Source: Roseitranquillus sp963776845 (GTDB lineage: Bacteria > Pseudomonadota > Alphaproteobacteria > Rhodobacterales > Rhodobacteraceae). From it: a stretch of DNA of 64,000 nucleotides. The notes beneath the pieces were generated by a model that did no database searches, was not told the DNA's origin, and saw nothing but the letters and a program-made list of their open reading frames with translations. A program made the translations under genes and the position numbers. The stretch spans positions 1-64,000 of the forward strand of contig CAVZOJ010000019.1 in the NCBI GenBank assembly GCA_963776845.1. Direction: 5' to 3'. This document shows, one piece after another, positions 26,345 through 35,070 of this stretch (position 1 is its first letter; every line of letters begins with the position of its first letter).

Positions 26345-27488
26345 TCACTCCGGGCGCTGCAGCAGGTGCATCTGCCGCACCCCGCCCTGCAACGAGGTGA
26401 CGACGAGGCGCCGGCCGTCGGGCGAAGGGCAGGGGTGCAGGTCGCACCGGAACGGTCCCCGTGCCGGGACGTGGCCGGAAAACCGGGCGATCGTCTCCGC
26501 CGCTCCGGTCTCGCGGTTCCAGAGGGTCAGCTCCACCGCCTCGCGATAGGGGGTGTCGAAGACGAAGCGCGCGCCCCCGGCGTCGAGGTGGCGGGCGTGG
26601 ACGTTGTCGACGACCAGCCCCTCCGCCAGAGGCCCCAGATCCTCGCCACCCTCGGGGGCGTCGCGGACGAGGCGCAGGCCGCCCTGTCCGCCAGTAGTAG
26701 AGCGTCGTGTCGTCGAGCCAGATCACGTGGCTGGTGGCCGGTGCCAGCAGCCGCAGGTCGGCGCCGTCGAGCCCGCAGGTCAGGCTCACCCCCTGCGCGT
26801 CGGTCCATGGGCCGCCGACGCGCCGCCAGCGCAGCTTGACGGTGAAGCGCGCGCCCCCGGGCGCGATCTTGGCGTGGTTGAACCAGTAGTGCATGCCGCG
26901 CCGTCCCAGCCGGTCGCGCCAGGAGCGGCGCCCGTTCAGGAACCGCACCGCCTGGTCGAGCGACAGCAGCATCCGGCTCTCGCCCGTCCCGAGGTCCATC
27001 GCCCGCACGCCCACGTCGTCCGGCCGCCGCTCGCCGGGGCCGGGACCGCCGGGATAGCCGTAGCCGGGACGCAGGACATCGAGCCGCATCAGGTCGAGCG
27101 ACAACGCCGTCGCCCCGTCCGGGGTCACCGCGTAGACCTGTCCCGGCAGGGTCCGGGTCTGGCCCGTCCCGACGTCGTGGAGGCGGGCGACGATGCGGTC
27201 CCCCTCGCGGTCGTTCCAGACCACGCGCGGGCCGCCCGCCACCCATTGCGCCAGCGGGCCCTGTTGCCAGGACCACGCGCGGCTCTCTCCGAGCCGGTGC
27301 CAGACGCCGGGTTCGCAGACGCGCACGAAGCCCACCTCCGCCGCGTCCTGCGGTCCCGGATGCCGTCCGGGCTCGGGCGGGCACCATCCGACCACCGCCG
27401 CGCCGGCCGCGTCGAAGACCGGGATGTCGTAGTAGGAATGGGCGTGTGCCGCGGGGCCTGCCGTCAGCGCCGTCTGTCGCCAGCTCAT
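26345..27488 (-). pseudogene. Beta-propeller-like hypothetical protein, one frameshift
   Basis: From ATG 27488 the protein shows repeated blade-like motifs: FDAAGAAVVGWCPPEP, RVVWNDREGDRIVARLHDVG, GQVYAVTPDGATALSLDLMR, DLGTGESRMLLSLDQAV and TSHVIWLDDTTLYYWR. After about 26690 the frame slips and the last blades (LTLWNRETGAAETIARFSGH, CPSPDGRRLVVTSLQGGV) continue in another frame to 26345. This TolB/WD-like architecture suggests a binding or lyase-like scaffold, but no catalytic motif is recognised. Its ATG overlaps the upstream glycosyltransferase stop (ATGA), so it belongs to that operon. Confidence 0.6.
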
Positions 27489-28474
27489 GTCGCCACCCTC
27501 CAGCGTACCGCCCGCGCGACGAGCTCGGCGGAGAGGCGCGGGTGCTGCCGCCCGGTCCAGCGCGCCTGCCGCCAGAGCGCGCGCGCCAGCGTGGCGCGCA
27601 GGTGGGCGAGGATCTCCGGCCCCTCGCGGCGGCGCGCCACCGCGGCGATCCGCCCGATGCCGGCGAGCCCGGCACGGATTTCGCGCGGGGCCAGCGGGCG
27701 GTAGCCCTGCCAGAGATCGACGGTGGCGCCGACGTCGTGACCCGGGTGCAGCCCGCCCAGGTAGGCGCGCTGCACCCGCTCCGGCACCGAGAGGCTGAGC
27801 GCCCGCCCCGCCGCGCCGCGCCGGCCCATGACCGAGGCGGAATGTACCCGGTAGCGCACGAGCGGGGCGGTCAGGTTGTCGAGCCGGGCGCCGGCGTCGG
27901 CCATCCGTGCCCAGAGGTCGCTGTCCTGCGCCGTCCAGTAGGCGGGGTCGTAGCCGCCGGCGGCGCGCAAGGCCTCCGTCCGCGCCATCACGCCCGGATG
28001 CAGCAGCGAGTTCGTCCAGAGCATGCGGAAGCGGATGATCCCGGGACCGGTCACGGGCTCGACCCGGCCGATCTCGGCACCGGCCGCGTCGATCCGGACA
28101 CAGCCGGTGGAGAGGACGTCGAGGCGGGGATCGGCGCGGAACGCCGCCGCCTGCCGCGCCAGCCGGTCCGCAGCGTAGAGGTCGTCGGCGTCGGCGCGCG
28201 CGACGAGGGGGGCGCGCACCGCCTCGAGCCCGCGGTTCAGCGCCCGGGCGAGGCCCATCGGCACCTCGCCCGTGATCACCCGCACCCGGGGGTCGCGCGC
28301 CGCCCAGTCGGCCAGCAGCCGCGGCGTCGCGTCGGTGCTGGCGTCGTCGACGGCCACGACCTCGATCCCGCCGCCAGGATCGGCCTGGGCCGCGAGGCTG
28401 GCGATCGTCTCGGGCAGGTGCCGCGCGCCGTCGCGCACGGCCATCAGCACGCTGACCGCCGGCGCCCCGATCAC
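27485..28474 (-). CDS. Family 2 glycosyltransferase
   Basis: A 329-residue GT-A enzyme: VSVLMAVRDGARHLPETIAS, VVAVDDASTDATPRLLADWA, GLARALNRGLEAVRAPLVAR then ADADDLYAADRLARQ, where DADD is the metal site, and YWTAQDSDLWARMADAG in the acceptor region. GTG 28474 overlaps the stop of the upstream sulfotransferase gene (GTGA), and its own stop overlaps the next ATG, so it is locked into a translationally coupled operon. Confidence 0.9.
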   Translation of the reverse strand: MIGAPAVSVLMAVRDGARHLPETIASLAAQADPGGGIEVVAVDDASTDATPRLLADWAARDPRVRVITGEVPMGLARALNRGLEAVRAPLVARADADDLYAADRLARQAAAFRADPRLDVLSTGCVRIDAAGAEIGRVEPVTGPGIIRFRMLWTNSLLHPGVMARTEALRAAGGYDPAYWTAQDSDLWARMADAGARLDNLTAPLVRYRVHSASVMGRRGAAGRALSLSVPERVQRAYLGGLHPGHDVGATVDLWQGYRPLAPREIRAGLAGIGRIAAVARRREGPEILAHLRATLARALWRQARWTGRQHPRLSAELVARAVRWRVAT

Positions 28475-29127
28475 TGGCCGAACCGGTAGCCGAAGCGCTC
28501 GATCAGCGGCGCGTTCCGCTCGGCCACGATGGCGCGCAGGCGGTCGTCGTAGTGCTCGCTGTAGTGCGACTTCTTCGAGACGTTGACCTGCGGCAGCACG
28601 ATCTCGCGTCCCAGCCGCTCGCAGATCCGCGCCCAGTCCGTCTCCAGCTGCTCGAAGCGGGCGTAGAACGCGATCGGCGCCAGCCGCGGCCGCAGCCGCC
28701 CGACCAGCAGATGCTGCCACTGGGTGATCTTGGTGTGGAAGGCGACGTGCAGCTCGGCGCTCGCGAACTTCAGTTTGTGCGGGTTGGTGGCGAGGCCGCG
28801 GCGCCAGTCGCCGGCGACGAACTCGGCGAAGTCGGGACCGTTTCCGTCATAGGCGTCGCGGGCGCCGGTCACGTGCTTCCAGCCCGAGACGGTCCAGTCC
28901 CAGGGGTTCCGGACGAAGCAGAACGAGAAGGTCCTGGCGTAGACCCCGGGGTCGCTCAGGCGGTCGGCGACGTGCTGCGCGGCCCCGGTGGGGCGCCTCA
29001 GCCCGCGGGTCGGCAGGTTTTGCGCGCCGGGGAACGCCTCGAGGATCCCGTGCGAGATCGAGGCGCCGGCGGTCTTGGGCACATGCAGGAAGACCGCATT
29101 CGCTTCGGTGACAAGGACGCTCGTCAT
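28471..29127 (-). CDS. Sulfotransferase-family protein 5
   Basis: A 218-residue member of the Sulfotransfer_2-like group: AVFLHVPKTAGASISHGILE is the PAPS loop (HVPKTAG), and FSFCFVRNPWDWTVSGWKHV is the 3'-phosphate motif (RNPW). LPQVNVSKKSHYSEHYDDRL near the end is the conserved C-terminal segment of carbohydrate sulfotransferases of this type. The start overlaps the preceding gene by ATGA. Of the six candidates this is the closest to well-known heparan- and chondroitin-type folds. Confidence 0.9.
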   Translation of the reverse strand: MTSVLVTEANAVFLHVPKTAGASISHGILEAFPGAQNLPTRGLRRPTGAAQHVADRLSDPGVYARTFSFCFVRNPWDWTVSGWKHVTGARDAYDGNGPDFAEFVAGDWRRGLATNPHKLKFASAELHVAFHTKITQWQHLLVGRLRPRLAPIAFYARFEQLETDWARICERLGREIVLPQVNVSKKSHYSEHYDDRLRAIVAERNAPLIERFGYRFGQ

Positions 29128-30023
29128 CGCGCCGCGGCCCCGTTCCTGAGCCGCGCGGCGAGGCGCGAGAACAGCGCCGGCGCCGGTGTCGGCGCGGCAT
29201 GGAACCGCAGCGCCGGGACGAAGGCCGCGAGCTGCCGCTCGACCCAGGGACCGTCCGCCGCCCCGGGCGCCAGCGACGGCTTCTCGGCAAGGCCCGCGGG
29301 CAGGAGCAGCGCGCCGACCTCGTCGGGAAAGCGGCGCCGGTCGGTCGCCGCGCCGGCCTGTGCGACGGGATCGGGCTCGGTCTCGTCGATGGCCTGCGCC
29401 ACCGCGGCGGCGATCACCGCGAAGCGGTAGTCGGGATCGCCCCCGGCCCGGTCCCGCCAGACCGCCAGCGCCTCGGGCATGAAGCGGGCGTGCTTGCGGG
29501 CATGGGCCACGACCTTGCGGAAGATGTCGGCGAAGGACTGCTCGAAATCGTGCAGCCCCATCATCACCTCGGACCGGACGTTGGGGTGGCCGGCGTCGGC
29601 CATCGTCGTCTTGAGCGCGGTCTCGGGGCGGCGCGCGGCCGGGTCGAAGCGGCCGAGGTCGAGCGCCTTGTCGATCAGCGCGGTGCGGTAGAGGTGCTGG
29701 CCCGCCGGGCGGACCTGGCAGAGCAGCTTGTCGGCGACCCGCGCGGTCAGGCAGAACGCCGCCTCGGGCGCGGCCTCGGCCGCCGCCACCGCCGCGTCCA
29801 CCGCGCCGGGGCGCAGCAGCATGTCGGCGTCGAGGCAGAGCGTCCAGCGCCGCCCTGCCGCGGCCCCGGCCTCGAGCCCATGGCGCAGGGCCGCCGCGAA
29901 CGGCACCTCGCGGATCAGGGCCACGCCGTCCGCGCCGACCTCGGCGATGGCGCGGGCGCGGGCCGCGGCCTCGGTCCGCTCCCCCGCGGCGCGGAGCACG
30001 ACGAAGACGTCCGTGCGGCTCAT
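29124..30023 (-). CDS. Hypothetical protein, possibly a divergent GT-A glycosyltransferase
   Basis: A 299-residue protein. The N-terminus DVFVVLRAAGERTEAAARAR, the WTLCLDADMLLRPGAVDAAV segment with a DxD-like motif and the following conserved-looking YRTALIDKALDLGRFDPAAR with PNVRSEVMMGLHDFEQSFAD suggest a trimmed GT2-like domain. The usual N-terminal VDDGS motif is missing. It is coupled by 4-nt overlaps to a glycosyltransferase-like gene upstream and a sulfotransferase downstream, so a role in the same polymer is likely. Specific function unknown. Confidence 0.55.
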   Translation of the reverse strand: MSRTDVFVVLRAAGERTEAAARARAIAEVGADGVALIREVPFAAALRHGLEAGAAAGRRWTLCLDADMLLRPGAVDAAVAAAEAAPEAAFCLTARVADKLLCQVRPAGQHLYRTALIDKALDLGRFDPAARRPETALKTTMADAGHPNVRSEVMMGLHDFEQSFADIFRKVVAHARKHARFMPEALAVWRDRAGGDPDYRFAVIAAAVAQAIDETEPDPVAQAGAATDRRRFPDEVGALLLPAGLAEKPSLAPGAADGPWVERQLAAFVPALRFHAAPTPAPALFSRLAARLRNGAAAR

Positions 30024-31003
30024 CGGCCGACCGCGACGACACGGCCGATCAACGGCAGCCGCCGGGCCCGGTGCCGCGCCCATGCCGCAAGCCGCAGCTC
30101 CAGCATCCGCCGCCGCCAGCCCGCCGAGGGCGGCACCGCGGGGCCGGTCGCCGTGTCCTCGCTCCGGATCCGGCCGCCGTTGCGGTCGAGATAGGCGAGT
30201 ACCTGGCCGCCGAACGCGCGCCCCGCCTCGCTGACCCCCGGCGTCGCCAGCCTCCGGGTGAGGCTCTCGGCTCGCGTCGCGGTCCAGTTGTAGTGGTCGA
30301 CGCGAAACGGGAAGTGCAGGCGGAAGGCCGGGTCCTCGGTGGCGGGGAAGGTGGCAAGCCGGGCGCCGGCGAGAAAACGCGGGGGCGGCCCGGTCTCGCC
30401 CAGCGGATTGTGCCCGCCTCGGCTGGGCAGCAGGTCGCCCCGGTGCAGCATCAGCTTGACGGTGCCGTCGAGGCCCGAGCCGCGGCGGCGCCCGAAGAGC
30501 ACGATCGCCGCCTCGGCCGCGACCGGGAACTGCGCCGCCAGCGCAGGCTCGGGCGCCACCGGCGCCAGCGTTCCGTCGGCGGCGAACCGGTCGATCATCA
30601 CGCCCTGGACGGCGTTCAGCCCCTTGGCGTCGCAATGGGCCGCGATTTCGGCCGGCGGTGCCGGATAGGCGTGGTGCTCGTCGGCGTCGGCGTTGAGGAT
30701 CCAGTCCCGGGGGCCGGCGATGCGCCCCTGCAGCGCCCGCCGCTCGGCCCACATCCCGTCGGACGTGTAGGGCGCGATCCAGGCGTGCGGCGCGGGCGCG
30801 CCCGCGGCCTTCAGGAGGGCGCGCGCCTCCGCCAGCTCCGGTGCGTCGGGGTGCTTGGCGTTCAGGATCACGTGGATGTTTTCGGACGGCACCCCGAGCG
30901 CGCGGTAATGGGCGAGGAAATGCGGCAGGAACGGCAATTCCAGCTCGACCCCGAGGCAGGATATCACCAACAGACGCGAGGAAGACGAGCCGAGACTGGA
31001 CAC
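30020..31003 (-). CDS. GT2/GT92-like glycosyltransferase
   Basis: A protein of about 327 residues with RLLVISCLGVELELPFLPHF, LAHYRALGVPSENIHVILNA and IAGPRDWILNADADEHHAYP, where NADADE is the metal-binding motif. The later FPFRVDHYNWTATRAESLTR resembles the family 92/DUF23 end. These proteins transfer hexoses to glycans. No good ATG exists; GTG 31003 is chosen as the first start before conserved sequence, and the longer form from ATG 31039 is possible. It leads a five-gene coupled operon running to 26345 and is divergent from the ABC transporter gene. Confidence 0.7.
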   Translation of the reverse strand: MSSLGSSSSRLLVISCLGVELELPFLPHFLAHYRALGVPSENIHVILNAKHPDAPELAEARALLKAAGAPAPHAWIAPYTSDGMWAERRALQGRIAGPRDWILNADADEHHAYPAPPAEIAAHCDAKGLNAVQGVMIDRFAADGTLAPVAPEPALAAQFPVAAEAAIVLFGRRRGSGLDGTVKLMLHRGDLLPSRGGHNPLGETGPPPRFLAGARLATFPATEDPAFRLHFPFRVDHYNWTATRAESLTRRLATPGVSEAGRAFGGQVLAYLDRNGGRIRSEDTATGPAVPPSAGWRRRMLELRLAAWARHRARRLPLIGRVVAVGR

Positions 31004-31094
31004 GGGCCACCGATACGCCGACGAACGGCCCCCAGACAATAGTCAGGCCGGTAGGAGTAGACCCGAGAGCCTGAACCGGAGACGGGATCCCCCG

Positions 31095-32891
31095 ATGCGA
31101 CGCACCTATGCCCGGATCTTTGCCCTTCTGAGCCTGCGGCAGCGGCGACAGTTCGCGCTTCTCGCCCTCGCCATGCTGGTCATGGGGGTGCTCGACCTCG
31201 CCGGGGTGGCTTCGGTCCTGCCGTTCCTCGGGGTGCTGGCGAATCCCCAGGTGATCGAGAAGCAGGCCAAGCTGGCCTGGCTCTACCAGACGTTCGGCTT
31301 CGAGACGAGCTACGGCTTCCTGCAGTTCCTCGGGTTCGCGGTGTTCGTCACCGTGATGGTGTCGATCGCGGCGCGCGCCTTCACCTTCTACCTCGTCACC
31401 CGGTTCTCGCGCGGGGTGGCGACGCAGCTTGGCATCCGGCTCCTGCGCCAGTACCTGGCGCGGCCGTTCGAGTGGTTCCTGAAGCAGCACTCGGCCGATC
31501 TCGGCAAGTCGATCCTGAACGAGGTCAACCAGGTGGTGAACGGCTCGATCGCGCCCGCCATCCGGGTGATCGCCAACACCGTCGTGCTCGTCGCGCTGGT
31601 CGGCTTCCTGCTCTATCTCGAGCCTGTCGGCGCAGTCGCGGTGGGGCTCCTGCTCGGGCTTTGCTTCGGGCTGATCTACCGGCGCCTGCGTGGCCACCTG
31701 CTCGAGCTGGGGCGCGACCGCAAGGAGGCCACGCGCGAGCGCTACAAGATCACCGCCGAGGCGATGGGCGGCATCAAGGAGGTCAAGCTGTTCGGCCTCG
31801 AGGACATCTACGTCAAGCGCTTCCTCGACCCGTCCTGGCGGCTCGCCCGGCACCAGGCCTCGGTCTCGCTCCTGGGCGAGATGCCGCGCTACGTGCTCGA
31901 GGCGCTGGCCTTCGGCGGCATGCTCCTCTTCGTGCTCTACCTGCTCTGGACCCATGACGGCGGCCTCGAGGCGGTGCTGCCGGTGCTCGGCGCCTTCGCC
32001 TTCGCCGGCCTCAAGCTGATGCCGACGGTGCAGGCGCTGTTCCGCGATCTGGCGCAGATGCGCTTCGGCGAGGTCGCGCTCGAGGCGCTGCACGAGGATC
32101 TCGCGAAGGAGCTGCCGCGCCGGCCCCGGCGGCGCCGCGACGAGCGGCCGGTGCGGCTGCGCCGCGAGCTCCGGCTCGACGACGTGGGCTACACCTATCC
32201 CGGCGCCGGCCAGCCGGCACTCGACGGGCTGACGCTGGCCATCCCCGCGGGAACCAGCGCGGGTTTCGTCGGACCGACCGGCGCGGGCAAGACCACCGCG
32301 ATCGATGTGATCCTCGGCCTCCTCGAGCCAGCGTCGGGCACGCTCTCGGTCGACGGCGTGCCGATCACGCAGGAGAACCGCCACCACTGGCAGGCCGAGA
32401 TCGGCTATGTGCCGCAATCGATCTTTCTCGCCGACGACACCGTCGCCGCCAACATCGCCTTCGGCGAGCCGGCCGGGACGATCGACCGCGAGTCGGTGGA
32501 GCGCGCAGCGCGCCTCGCCCATCTCGACGCGTTCGTGGCCACCCTGCCGCAGGGCTACGACACCATGGTGGGCGAGCGCGGCGTGCGCTTCTCGGGGGGC
32601 CAGCGGCAGCGCATCGGCATCGCCCGCGCGCTCTACCGCGACCCCGACATCGTCGTCTTCGACGAGGCGACGAGCGCGCTCGACACCGTGACCGAGCGTG
32701 CGGTGATGGACGCGATCCGCACGCTGCACGGGCAGAAGACGGTGCTGATGATCGCCCACCGGCTGAGCACGATCGCCCACTGCGACCACATCTTCATGCT
32801 CAGGGACGGCCGCCTCGCCGGCACCGGCGACTATGCCACCCTGGCCGAGAGCAACGACGCCTTTCGCAGCCTCGTCGCCGCGGCGGAATGA
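31095..32891 (+). CDS. ABC transporter, fused permease and ATPase
   Basis: A 598-residue half-transporter of the exporter type. Residues about 18-310 carry five or six transmembrane helices (FALLALAMLVMGVLDLAGVA and so on). The ATPase domain has Walker A GPTGAGKTT near residue 393, the signature FSGGQRQRIGIARALYRDP near 500, Walker B DIVVFDEATSALD and the H-loop IAHRLS. Topology and the KQHSADLGKSILNEVNQVVN segment resemble PglK/MsbA-like lipid-linked oligosaccharide flippases. The stop overlaps the next gene (ATGA). It could export a lipid-linked unit in addition to, or instead of, the Wzx-type proteins. Confidence 0.9.
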   Translation: MRRTYARIFALLSLRQRRQFALLALAMLVMGVLDLAGVASVLPFLGVLANPQVIEKQAKLAWLYQTFGFETSYGFLQFLGFAVFVTVMVSIAARAFTFYLVTRFSRGVATQLGIRLLRQYLARPFEWFLKQHSADLGKSILNEVNQVVNGSIAPAIRVIANTVVLVALVGFLLYLEPVGAVAVGLLLGLCFGLIYRRLRGHLLELGRDRKEATRERYKITAEAMGGIKEVKLFGLEDIYVKRFLDPSWRLARHQASVSLLGEMPRYVLEALAFGGMLLFVLYLLWTHDGGLEAVLPVLGAFAFAGLKLMPTVQALFRDLAQMRFGEVALEALHEDLAKELPRRPRRRRDERPVRLRRELRLDDVGYTYPGAGQPALDGLTLAIPAGTSAGFVGPTGAGKTTAIDVILGLLEPASGTLSVDGVPITQENRHHWQAEIGYVPQSIFLADDTVAANIAFGEPAGTIDRESVERAARLAHLDAFVATLPQGYDTMVGERGVRFSGGQRQRIGIARALYRDPDIVVFDEATSALDTVTERAVMDAIRTLHGQKTVLMIAHRLSTIAHCDHIFMLRDGRLAGTGDYATLAESNDAFRSLVAAAE

Positions 32892-33844
32892 CCGGCGAGC
32901 GTCCGCTGTACCTGCACGTCGGGCTGCCGAAGACCGCCTCGACCTTCCTGCAGGAGCGGGTGTTTCCCGGGCTCGACCACCTGAACGTGCGCGCCATGCC
33001 GCGCACCCGCCGCTTCGCCACCGCGGGCGATGCTGCGGCGGGGTTTCGCGCCTTCGCCTGCGCGCTGCGCCGCGCCGCCGGGGTGTGGCAGGCCGAGGGG
33101 GAGGCCTTGGTCGACGAGATCCTCGGGCCGGACGACGGGCGGCGGGGTGTCCTCGTCTCGGACGAGGCGATCGGCCGGGGGGCAAGCCGGCCCGAGGGGC
33201 TGGCGGCCCACCTTGCCGCCTTCGCGCGCGTCGCGGCCGGCCGTCGCCTCGGGCGGCCGCGCATCGTCGCGTTCCTGCGCCGGCAGGACCACTGGCTCGC
33301 CTCGCACTACGCGCAGATGTCCGACCGCAGGCCGGGGGCCGGGCAGGCCGGGTTCGAGGCGCTTGCGGACCGCGTGCTCGACCCCGCGTGCGAGAGGTTC
33401 GGCTTCGGGATGCTGCTCGACTACGGTGCGCTGCACGCGGCGCTCGCAGAGGTCGCGGGGCCGGGCGGCGTGCTCTTGCTGCCGCACGAGGCGCTGGAGA
33501 CCGAGCCGCAGGCGACGCTCGGCCGTCTGCTCGACTGGCTCGGCACGCCGCAGGACCGCGCCCGGGCCGTCGTCGCCGAGACCGCGGACAGGCGCGCCAA
33601 CGTCCGCGCCGAGACGCGCGAGGGCGCGCCCTCCTGGCGGCTCCGCCCGCCTTCCCTGGGCCTGGAGCGTTTCGGGCGCGGCAGGCGCCTCGCGCTGCCG
33701 GGCCGGCTCTGGCCGACGCGGCGGATCATGCTGGGTCCCGCGCTCTCCGCCCGGATTCTCGCAGGCTATGCCGAGAGCAACCGGCGGGCGTCCGAGGCTG
33801 CAGGCCTCGATCTCGCGCGCTGGGGCTATCTGCCGGCGGACTGA
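32888..33844 (+). CDS. Sulfotransferase-like protein 6
   Basis: A 318-residue protein opening PLYLHVGLPKTASTFLQERV, which has the HVGLPKTAST phosphosulfate loop of bacterial and phage-like sulfotransferases. RIVAFLRRQDHWLASHYAQM stands where the 3'-phosphate motif belongs, although Asp-Pro is absent. VLLLPHEALETEPQATLGRL is the family-like stretch before the C-terminal helices. The ATG overlaps the transporter stop by 4 nt, suggesting that sulfation and export are coordinated. Confidence 0.72.
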   Translation: MTGERPLYLHVGLPKTASTFLQERVFPGLDHLNVRAMPRTRRFATAGDAAAGFRAFACALRRAAGVWQAEGEALVDEILGPDDGRRGVLVSDEAIGRGASRPEGLAAHLAAFARVAAGRRLGRPRIVAFLRRQDHWLASHYAQMSDRRPGAGQAGFEALADRVLDPACERFGFGMLLDYGALHAALAEVAGPGGVLLLPHEALETEPQATLGRLLDWLGTPQDRARAVVAETADRRANVRAETREGAPSWRLRPPSLGLERFGRGRRLALPGRLWPTRRIMLGPALSARILAGYAESNRRASEAAGLDLARWGYLPAD

Positions 33845-33983
33845 GCGGGTCCTAGCGGCGCGCGTCGCCGGAAAGAGAGGGGCACCGGACGGCGTCCGCC
33901 CGCGGCCTGGACCGCCGTTAGGGCGCCCCAATCCGCCCGGGGCATCGTTCGGCAACGGCGGATGAGAGGCCGGGAAGCGGCCC

Positions 33984-34856
33984 TCACTGTCGCGGCCCCT
34001 CGACTTCCCGGGGTCTCTCGCGCGCGTAGCCCCAGGCCGTCGCCACCTGCGCAAGCGCGAGCAGCGCGCTCCGCGACAGGGGCCGCGGCAGGCCGTCGCC
34101 CAGCGGATGGGCGACGAGGCCGGCATAGAACCCCAGCCCCCCGAAGCGAGGACCGGCCTCCGCCTGCGCCTCCATCCGGGCGTGGAGCTGGCGTGCACCG
34201 CGGCCGTAGTTCGACTGCTGCCGCCAGAACCCGCGCAGATCCATGCCGTGGGCATGCTCGACGACCGCGTCGGCGGCGTAGACGAGCCGGCCGCCCGCAC
34301 CACGCCAGCGCCGGCCGAGGTCGCGATCCTCGCCCGCCGCGCGCGGAAAGCTCTCGTCGAAGCCTCCGATCGCCTCGAATGTCGCCCGGTCGAAGGCCAC
34401 GTTGTTGGTGGTGAAGAACTCCGCGCCGCCCGCCTGCGCGCCGCCCGCCGCGTAGAGATAGTCGCAGAGCGCCTGGCTCGACGCGGAGTAGACGTTGGCG
34501 GAGAGCGCATTCTCGACCCGCCCGCCGACCATCCGGCCCCGGACCCCGCCCTGGGCGCGGACGAGCGCGCCGAGCCAATCCGGCCGGGGCCGGCAATCGT
34601 CGTCGGTCAGCGCCACCAGGTCGCCCTCGGCGGCGCGTACGCCCGCGTTTCGCGCCGCCCCGGGCCCGGCGTTGTCCTGCCGGATGCAGCGGACCCGGTC
34701 GCCGAACCGGGCCGCGACCTCCGCCGCCGGGCGCCGGCCGCCGTCGTCCACCACGACGATCGCGCCCGGCGCCGGGTCAAGCCGGAGGAGCGCGTCGAGG
34801 CAGGCCGCGAGCGCTTCGGGCCGGTCATGGGTCGGAACGACGACTGCGGTTTTCAT
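33984..34856 (-). CDS. Family 2 glycosyltransferase
   Basis: A 290-residue GT-A enzyme: MKTAVVVPTHDRPEALAACL, IVVVDDGGRRP, ARNAGVRAAEGDLVALTDDD with the TDDDC metal site, GRMVGGRVENALSANVYSAS, and FEAIGGFDESFPRAAGEDRD, the ED acceptor motif. The enzyme looks complete. It is transcribed toward the sulfotransferase gene, with about 140 bp of convergent spacer, and is the last gene before the UXS-type gene. Confidence 0.9.
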   Translation of the reverse strand: MKTAVVVPTHDRPEALAACLDALLRLDPAPGAIVVVDDGGRRPAAEVAARFGDRVRCIRQDNAGPGAARNAGVRAAEGDLVALTDDDCRPRPDWLGALVRAQGGVRGRMVGGRVENALSANVYSASSQALCDYLYAAGGAQAGGAEFFTTNNVAFDRATFEAIGGFDESFPRAAGEDRDLGRRWRGAGGRLVYAADAVVEHAHGMDLRGFWRQQSNYGRGARQLHARMEAQAEAGPRFGGLGFYAGLVAHPLGDGLPRPLSRSALLALAQVATAWGYARERPREVEGPRQ

Positions 34857-35070
34857 GGCTTCGACCCGTTAGGCGGACCCGCCCTCGGCCGCAAGCGGAC
34901 AGGCTTGCACGAGGGATGTGGGTCGCCCGAGCGGCGCGGAACCATGGCCTGGCCGAGCCGGCAGTCACGCCGCAGGGGAGGGGAGGGCGGGAACGTGCAA
35001 GGGCGGTACCGCCCCGCCGCCGCCGGCGTGCGGACCGGGCGGCGCGGAGGGATGGCCGAACGCTGGGCCG

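Noticed and set aside
29124..33185. Minus-strand open frame of more than 1,300 codons across the ABC transporter and two neighbouring genes
   Set aside because: Only its 3' part is the real 299-aa gene; the rest is the antisense of the transporter and sulfotransferase 6, kept open by high GC and third-position bias.
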